NCBI GenBank assembly: GCA_905178155.1
Contig: CAJINV010000014.1
Location: 716,116-780,115, forward strand
DNA: 64,000 nt
Reading direction: 5' to 3'
DNA from: Amoebophrya sp. A120
Taxonomy: Eukaryota; Sar; Dinophyceae; Syndiniales; Amoebophryaceae
Shown here: piece by piece, positions 57,701 through 64,000 of the stretch
Numbering within the stretch: the first letter of the stretch is position 1
How the letters are laid out: the number at the start of each line of letters is the position of its first letter
Position numbers and translations under genes: made by a program
The notes under the pieces: model-generated
The model's database searches: none
Told to the model about the DNA's origin: nothing
Seen by the model: only the letters and a program-made list of their open reading frames with translations

Positions 57701-60700
57701 AGCTGGATCCTGCTTCCGGTTGTAGTTATTTCTGATGTTGATGCTACATACAACAAACATACAAATGCCCTGCAAATTATGAGGAAAAGGGAGAGATCAT
57801 GTTGTCCGCCATCTTCGTATCAGTCCCTTTCAGCCCACTACCGACGAGTTCTTGCATGCTTCGCGGGGTGTCCTTCTTGAAGATGCCCATGTGGAAAAAT
57901 CGCATCGACGGCCCGGCCCCGGTATGCAGCTGCTGTAGTGGTGAAGCAGAAGCACGCTCTTGCGTATGATCTTTTTTTGCCTGCTTGGATTTTGAACTAC
58001 GCGGCTCCTGCTGCAGTGTTGCAGCATTAGTGGCACATGTCTCCTGTTGACCACTCGTTTTCGTCGCATTGTTGTAGGCCCAGGCGAGACTACCTCGTGA
58101 AGATGATGAACAGGTCGAGGCGGTTCCACCTCCTGCAGCCCCGCTTATTTTCTTCCGTACTTGAGCCAGATCCTTGTCCCGGCCGAACACCCCGAACAAC
58201 CCGCCCGCCCCCGGCAACTCCAGCCACTGGCAAATGGGGTGCTTCAGGTCCTGCGCCGTGGCCCCGGGGAGCGTCGGCTGCGCGGGCAGACTATGAACTG
58301 CAAAAGTATCGTACTCGTATAGATGCATTACAAATTTTCTCAACATGAGAAAGAAAATTTGTAAATGCGGATTGGCCTTAGGTAAAGGATTTGCAATGCA
58401 TGATTGCAATACGAGTACGATACTTTTGCACAGGATACAGACACGTCGTGGCCAATTCATAGAGCAGAACCGCCTTCTCGAACCACTCGTTGCACAGGCC
58501 CAGCAGCGCCACCATCTTGGTGGGCACCTCCTTGGGGCCGGTGCGGTGTATCAAATGCAAAAGTGTCTGGGTCTGGAAGTCATGCATTATTTTGCATGAC
58601 CCACGACGCCTGTAATGCATGCCCTAGCATCACAGATTTTTAGAGGGCTTCCTGATGCCTATTCCGCATGGGCTGCCTGATAACGCCCTCCCCGCGTGGC
58701 ACAAACTGAACTCCTCTTGCTAGTCATGCAATACAGATTTTTTTGGAATCCAAAAACAGCATCACAAGTTACCAACTTCCAGACCCAGACATTTTTGCAT
58801 TTAATACGGTGCCGCAGGATGCCAATCCGCTCCATCAGCGCGGGCAGGTACACCCACCGAATGGCGCGGTAGTCCTGCGCATACTTGCACACGTTGTTGC
58901 TACCCGGGGCTGTAATTCCGAGCTCCCGCTGCGACTGCTCGCGCTGCTGCCGGGCGTACGCGGGCTCGCCCCGGTAGACCAGCGAAACCAGCGCCTCCAA
59001 CTGGGTGGACGACGAGGCGGAATCATTTTTGTCCTCCTGTTCTTGGTCGACAACGTAGTGGTCCACCACCACAGCCCCATGGTCAACACCGTGTTGCTGT
59101 TCCTCCTGCTCCGTAGTTCTACTTGCCGAAACAGAAGCTGCAGCCGCTTCGTCCGCACCAGTCGGGCCGCTGGTTAAACACGAAGAACTTTTCGCTTTCG
59201 ATTTCGCCGCAGTAGAAGTACAACTTGTTTCACGACTCGTACTAGAGTTATTTCTTGTGTTCGTTCTGACACTCCCGAGAAACGCCCAGGCAATGTTCGC
59301 TCGGTTCTCGTTTTCGGTTTCCAGTTCAAAGGCCAGCTGGAAGTTCAGCAACACCTGCACCAGGTTGGAGCTCCACTGCTGCAAGTCCGTCATGGTGTTC
59401 AGGTGGAAGTCTCGCCACGCCGGCTCGGTCCAGTACTTCCCAAAAACTTCGTGTTCCGACGCGTGAGCTCCGTGCTTCTCGAGCAGCTGGAACACCTGCT
59501 GGCAAACCGGGTGGGGGCAGATCGTACCAGACCACTCGTGGTGCAGCATCAGGAGAATGTCAGCCATGCCCTGCAGCACGTCCTGGGCCAGGATGCCGAG
59601 CATCAGCGCGGCCACCGGATCCAGGTCCACGTCGAGCTCGCCGTTGTCCCGCGTTTTCGCTGCGGGAAACAGGATATCTTGATCTTCCTCATAGTCCTCC
59701 ACAACACCTTGAAGTTGTTGTAAATCCTCATTCCTCTGACGACCCAACCCGTGTCTTTGTTCTGCTCGCACCTCGGGAAGCGAGCTGGTGCTTCTGCCGT
59801 CCTGGCCGAAGACCAACTTTGCGAAGTCCTCCGTTTTCGCAAAATACTCGGTCATCAGATCCCGGAGCGCCTTGTCGTGCGGAACCTCAGGGACTTGATC
59901 CAGCTCGTAGTCCGGAACGCCGCGGAACACGTCGGATTGTTGTTCGTACTGTGTCCGAAACGCGGCCTGCCGCTCCTTGCTGCCCTTTGGCAGGAATTTC
60001 TCCTCCCGTTCCGTGAAAGCGGTGGGAATCCGCGGCGCCACAAACCCAATCTGCTCGCCGGCCTCCCGGTTCTGCAACAGGCTCCCGTAGTCGGCCCGCA
60101 CGAGGGCGAGCGAGTCCGGTTTCAGGCTGAGGAGGACCTTCTTGCTGCTGTTGTTGTTTTTCGGATAGTTTTCGTGGTCCGGACTTGTTTGCCTGATGTT
60201 TTCGTGCAACAGTCGCACGGCATACCGCGTTTGATGCCCTTGCTGCGCGGAAATGCATTCGACAACTTCGGCCCGCTGCCCATTCAACTCCGGCTTGCTC
60301 TTTAAGTTCTTCAGATTCACCCGGTCTCCCACGCAAAAGATAAACTCCTTCTTGTCTTTCGTTTTATTGTTCCCGGGGACGATATCAAACTGGGCGTGTT
60401 CAACATCGGGCAGGTGTTGCGAACAAGCTGAAGCAGATGAGACCACTGCGGTATCAATTTTATTCCTGCTGGTCGCCTTCTTTTTCGAGAAAAACGCCTG
60501 CTGGCCGTGGTTAAAAGGTACCAGCCCGTATTTTCCCATCTGCTGATAAATCGGCGCGAGCCAGATCAGGTACGTGGCACAGGCGGAGAACAGCTCCACC
60601 TGCTATCAAGTGTAAAAATGTCTGGGTCTGGAAGATTGGAACTTGTGATGCTGCATTTGGATGTCTAAAAAATTTGTCTTGCATGAGCAGCAAAAGGATT

Positions 60701-63700
60701 CTAATTTTTGCTACGCGGAGAGGGCATTTGTCATGCGGAATAGGTATCAAGAATGCCTCAAAAAACCTGTGATGCTAGGGCATGCATCACAGACATCATG
60801 GCGCATGCAAACCATGCACGACAAGTCTCAGAATCTTCCAGACCCAGACATTTTTGCATTTGATACCTGCTGCAGCATCGCCACTGCGGTCGCGGGATCG
60901 GTTGCGCGAATGGTAGTTGCGACGTCAAGAACCGATCCTCCAGTACAACTTCTACATTGTTCTTGCTGTGCCTGTCCCGACCGCTCTGAAGAGCCACCGC
61001 GCCGACTGCCTTTCAGCTCGTCGCCAAGCTTCACATACCCATCGACCTGTTTCACATCGATTTTGTAGTCTTGGTCCTGCTCCTTCGCCGCATTGATTTC
61101 CTCCCGCTCGTCGGCATCGTCCGCCATCTCCGCGAAGTAGCGGCGGAGGTCCGCGGAGGTGAAAACGCCGTCCTCGTCCTTTACCTTTGCGGTCTTTTTA
61201 CCACTTTTCGCATTTTTTTCATCTTCTTTTTGGCCAACATTCTCATCGTCTTCTACATCGCTTGCCTCGCCGTCGTCGTCCTCCATTTCCTCTGCCTTTA
61301 GTTTCTCCGGCGCGCCCTCCAGCGGGTCCATACCCCACTCTTGCTCCAGCTGCCGCCGGATCTGTGCACTCGAGAACCAGCCCCCGAACAGAGCCAGGGT
61401 CTCGGGGTCGGCGGACCGGCACGTGTGCTCGCACGCGCCACACAGGATGTTGTAGAGCCCAAACAGCAACTGCTTCTTCTTTTTCACCGCTTTAGGCGAT
61501 GTTAACTCTACCTCGGCCTGTCGGTCCTGGTCTTTCAGCCCCTGCAGGGTAAGGTGAAAAAAAATCTTCAAGTTTAACAACTCCCCGTCGTCCGCAATGT
61601 TGAGCCCCAAATTTACGGCCGCGTGTTCCGGTGTGTACAGAATGTAGTCCTTGTTCAACTGCTTCTGGTCCGCGAGCTGCCGCTCGCGCACTTGCCTGGA
61701 CAGGATCCGCTTCGCCTCTGCCGAAGCCAGACACGAACTGTTTTTCGTGCCGCGTGTGGTCTTTTGCTTCTGGTCCTTTTGCTCTTGCAATCTAACATCG
61801 TCCGCCAAGCCCGTCAAAAACAGTTTCCGCATCGCCGAGGCGTTGGCACTTAGCTCCAGCGTGCCAGGCACAATGCCCACCTCGTTGTCCGAAGTACCCG
61901 GCGCGGTCAATTGGTACCAGCACTTCGGCGAAATTTCCGAAGTGGGGACGCCAAACACCTTCAGCAGACGCTGCAAAATGGTCTCGATCTCCGCGAATTG
62001 GCGATAGTGGAAAAACCGCTTGCGCAGGTCCTCCAACAGGAAGGCGACGGAGAGCGCGAATGCGTGGCCGAAGTGCTCCACGACGTAGTGTCGCTTCAGG
62101 TAGCCTTTCTCCACCGTGGCTGCGATGAAGTCGAACGCTTCGGTCACGGACGCGTAAAAGAGTATCACATTCCCATACTGCTTCTCCAGGTTCTGCCCCT
62201 CGTGCTGGTCGTGGACCACGCTATTAGTATCATCTGCTTGTTGTTCCTTCCTCTTGCGGTTGTACCACTTGTTGCCTTTTTCGCGTAGCCGTTCCTCCTT
62301 CTTCGTGCCGTCGCCGTCGTAGTCGTCCGCACAGGACACTTTCTCCACCTCCGTCGCGAGCCGCGCGTTGAAGCGGGTCGCCAGGTTCCGCAGCATGTCC
62401 TCCCGCTTGTCGGATACGAGCGCGCTTTTGCGCCAAAACTTCGCGTGCATGTCGTCGATCAGGGCCAGGATCTGCCACAGGCCGTCGGTCTCCACGAAGG
62501 ACACGAATCCGGTGTCGATCACCCGAAACACGCGGGCCCGGATGGTGGCCAGCAGCACAAAGTCCAGCTCTTCCAAAGTTTCGGACGACAAGAGGTCTGT
62601 CAAATTCTTTTTGCTGTACTCCTTCGTTGTAGTTTGTTCGGTACAGGTGCTTGTCGTACTACTAGCGGTCGCACTAGCAGTCGCAGAAGTGGTTTTAATA
62701 CCGGCACGTTGATCAACATCGCCAGCCCCCTGGGCGGGTTCCAAGCCCAGTCCTGCTAACGCTACGGCCAATCCATCAACGTCAACATCTTTCACTTTGT
62801 TTATTTTGCCCTCCCCTTCGTCCGCAACCGCAACCGCATCATGACCACAAAAAGCATAATCCTGGTCCGGAATCAGCCCCGGGGGTTCGCGGTTCTTCAT
62901 CTCCTTGAGCACTTTGCCGGGCGAAAACAGCTTGTGCTCGTAGAAGAACATCTTCAGCTTCCGCTCGGCCTGCTCAAACGCTTCCTGACTTAGCAGCACG
63001 AAAACTTCCTCCAGCACCGCCTCCACGGCCCCTTCCGCGTGGTCCTTTTGCGCCGCCGTGAGCTTCTCGGCCTCCGCAGTCAGCTCCGCGAGCAAAGCCG
63101 GCTCGCCCGCCAGTTCCTCCACGAGAATCACGGGCAGTGTCCAAGAACTTCTTATCCAGAGCAAAAACGTCCCCAACCGCCCAGAGTTGTCATGCAAAGC
63201 AGCAAGCTTAAAATGTCCCACATGCGCAACCCCATGAGAGCCATTTTCTAATGCTATCTGCAGACTTGTCATGGTAGAATCAGGATGAGGTAGTCAGTTT
63301 GTGATGCAACTGCACTAGCTAAACAGGATTTTTACTCTACGAGACCAAACTTGTCATGCTCGACAACCAAAACTTGTGGATCATTTCTGTAGCAGATTGA
63401 CTATGGGGTCGGGGACGATTTTGCTTAGGATACAACTTCTACCGTGATTTTTCACGTCGACCTTAGAAGTTGTTGACGGCGGACTGTCGTCCTCCGGCGA
63501 CGGTGCTGCGGTAGAAGCCGCACCGCTGCTGCTCCCGGGTGATTGCGGCGGAGATGATGCTGAACTGCTTGTGCAAGAGTCTTCATTCCGTGCGGATAGA
63601 GTTGAGGTTTTTCTGTTGTTCGTGAGGACCTCCGGTGCAGGAGGCTTTTTACCAGCATAATTTCGACCACGATTGATTGACGCTGTATCTACTTCTCTCG

Positions 63701-63911
63701 TCCTCCGCTGCTCGAATTCAGCGTGTCGTTCCTCGATGCACTTCAGCGTGCCCATAAAGACCGCCCGCGAGACGGCGTGCTTCGAGTGAATCGAAACGGG
63801 AATGCACCCGTGGCCGTCCTTCGTGAAGATGTGGTGAGACCCGGTGATGCGATCGCACGCCCATCCGGTGTGCTCCAGAATTTTCTGGAGGGAGCGGTAG
63901 GAGGCGGCCAT
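54795..63911 (-). CDS. Large protein with HicA-like N-terminus, SH3/KOW-like repeats and HTH-like C-terminus
   Basis: Exons: 63911-63434, 63152-60866, 60603-58807, 58548-58438, 58291-57822, 57529-57323, 57027-56618, 56466-56066, 55827-55638, 55420-55173, 54912-54795; 2,224 residues. Residues 1-60 match the HicA/YcfA fold: GW at 16-17, DRITGSHHIF at 20-29 with the two His, then a strand GCIPVSIHSK. In bacteria this small domain is an RNA-binding mRNA interferase; here it is the start of a much larger protein, so a nucleic-acid-binding role is more likely (inference). Two related segments follow: VGDRVNLKNLKSKPELNGQR near residue 970 and VRIKDLKSVSGQALNGKYG with GRWSVAV and a LQKENL ending, the SH3/KOW-like 'LNG...GRW...ENL' pattern. 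The last 40 residues (LTNKEMAEKLGISKEKLKRI) look like a helix-turn-helix. Nine introners and one GT-AG intron (55637-55421). Confidence 0.8.
54913..55172. mobile_element. Introner family A, 260 bp
   Basis: TSD CCAAG. Joins PLVFAYL to DLKNDE. Confidence 0.92.
55828..56065. mobile_element. Introner family A variant, 238 bp
   Basis: Left core GGCCGCTGGGTCTGGAAAG, right core CTTTCAGACCCACGGCGAT. TSD CGGGC/GAGGC (two mismatches). Joins KSITDC to PVTGGV. Confidence 0.82.
56467..56617. mobile_element. Introner family B, 151 bp
   Basis: TSD CGCCC. Joins VEALTWA to LLKLIL. Confidence 0.92.
57028..57322. mobile_element. Introner family A variant, 295 bp
   Basis: Left core GCGCCTGGGTCTGGAAAG, right core TTCCAGATCCAGCCGGAT. 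TSD TGCCT/CGCCT. Joins KSVSGQA to LNGKYG, completing an SH3/KOW-like segment. Confidence 0.85.
57530..57819. mobile_element. Introner family D (diverged), about 290 bp
   Basis: The left end has ACAACTCCCCCTCCC; the right end keeps only traces. No clear TSD. The junction GSGLKGT to AHIETF is the one that keeps the frame, so the right boundary is approximate. Confidence 0.65.
58292..58437. mobile_element. Introner family B, 146 bp
   Basis: TSD CAGAC. Joins ELATTCL to PAQPTL. Confidence 0.93.
58549..58806. mobile_element. Introner family A, 258 bp, reversed interior
   Basis: TSD CGGTG. Interior inverted relative to 60604, only 2 kb away in the same gene. Joins GILRHR to TGPKEV. Confidence 0.93.
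60604..60865. mobile_element. Introner family A, 262 bp
   Basis: TSD CCTGC. Joins VAMLQQ to VELFSA. Confidence 0.93.
63153..63433. mobile_element. Introner family C, 281 bp, 7-bp TSD
   Basis: Flanked by AACTTCT on both sides, the longest TSD of any introner here. Joins KNHGRS to SWTLPV. Confidence 0.88.
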
Positions 63912-64000
63912 ATTGATGAATCCTTTTAGAAGTGTAGTAGTAGTTGTTTCGTTGACTTTCTGTTTGTCTGTTTCTCGCTGCACCAGAAGTAGTACAATCA

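Noticed and set aside
930-63433. Repeated inverted words resembling a dispersed CRISPR-like repeat
   Set aside because: The repeats come as paired inverted ends of separate inserts in coding sequence, with no spacer array.
1-64000. Alternative genetic code
   Set aside because: TAA, TAG and TGA each end a supported frame, and none is needed as a sense codon inside the spliced models.

Overview
The window looks like nuclear DNA of a protist, most likely a parasitic dinoflagellate of the Amoebophrya (Syndiniales) type. That assignment is inference. It rests on the very high density of short transposon-like introns with non-GT-AG ends, which have been described from that group, on long tracts of genes on one strand, and on low-complexity Ser/Thr/Asn/Gly-rich coding sequence. 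No bacterial operon features are present. The reading frames use the standard code and end at TAA, TAG and TGA.

All seven supported genes lie on the minus strand. Right to left (5' to 3') they are: (7) 63911-54795, a 2,224-residue protein with an N-terminal HicA-like domain, two SH3/KOW-like segments and a C-terminal helix-turn-helix-like end; (6) 54098-50526, an unrecognised protein whose gene has only ordinary introns; (5) 49136-40949, a tubulin glycylase of the TTLL3/8 type; (4) 39693-34413, COG6 of the Golgi tethering complex; (3) 33426-30325, an unrecognised 555-residue protein; (2) 29424-24968, a CDK-like kinase fused to a C-terminal WW domain; (1) 23170 to beyond base 1, a giant unrecognised protein of more than 4,300 residues. 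They are unrelated in pathway and do not form an operon. The gaps between them (0.7-1.8 kb) show no convincing genes.

The main feature is a set of 62 introners (intron-generating mobile elements). They fall into at least 12 families by terminal inverted repeat (TIR), named A-L here. Nearly all begin TAT and end ATA, are 109-373 bp long, and are flanked by a direct duplication (TSD), usually 5 bp; 46 of 61 complete elements have a perfect 5-bp TSD. Removing the element plus one TSD copy restores the reading frame at every junction, with codon-level continuity checked by eye across all seven multi-exon models. Because the TSDs have no common sequence, these introns cannot generally be GT-AG. 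Only about 13 introns in the window are ordinary GT-AG introns.

Family keys (sequence near one end): A, GTCTGGGTCTGGAAG; B, TGCAAAAGTATCGTACTCG; C, GTCCCCACCCCAGAGT; D, GTGCACAACTCCCCC; E, GGAAAAATCCCCCC; F, GAAATCGACAAAATCG; G, AAAAAAGTTTGTCACAGTC; H, GCGTTCTCAAATGTTACATT; I, AAGAAAAAACTGTG; J, AAATGCCCCCACCCC; K, AAAAGTGCTAACGTTAACG; L, AAACATCCACTCCCATCC. One family A introner (7326-10045) is itself interrupted by a 2,447-bp foreign insertion with an 11-bp TSD. All coordinates were read by hand and could be off by one or two bases.
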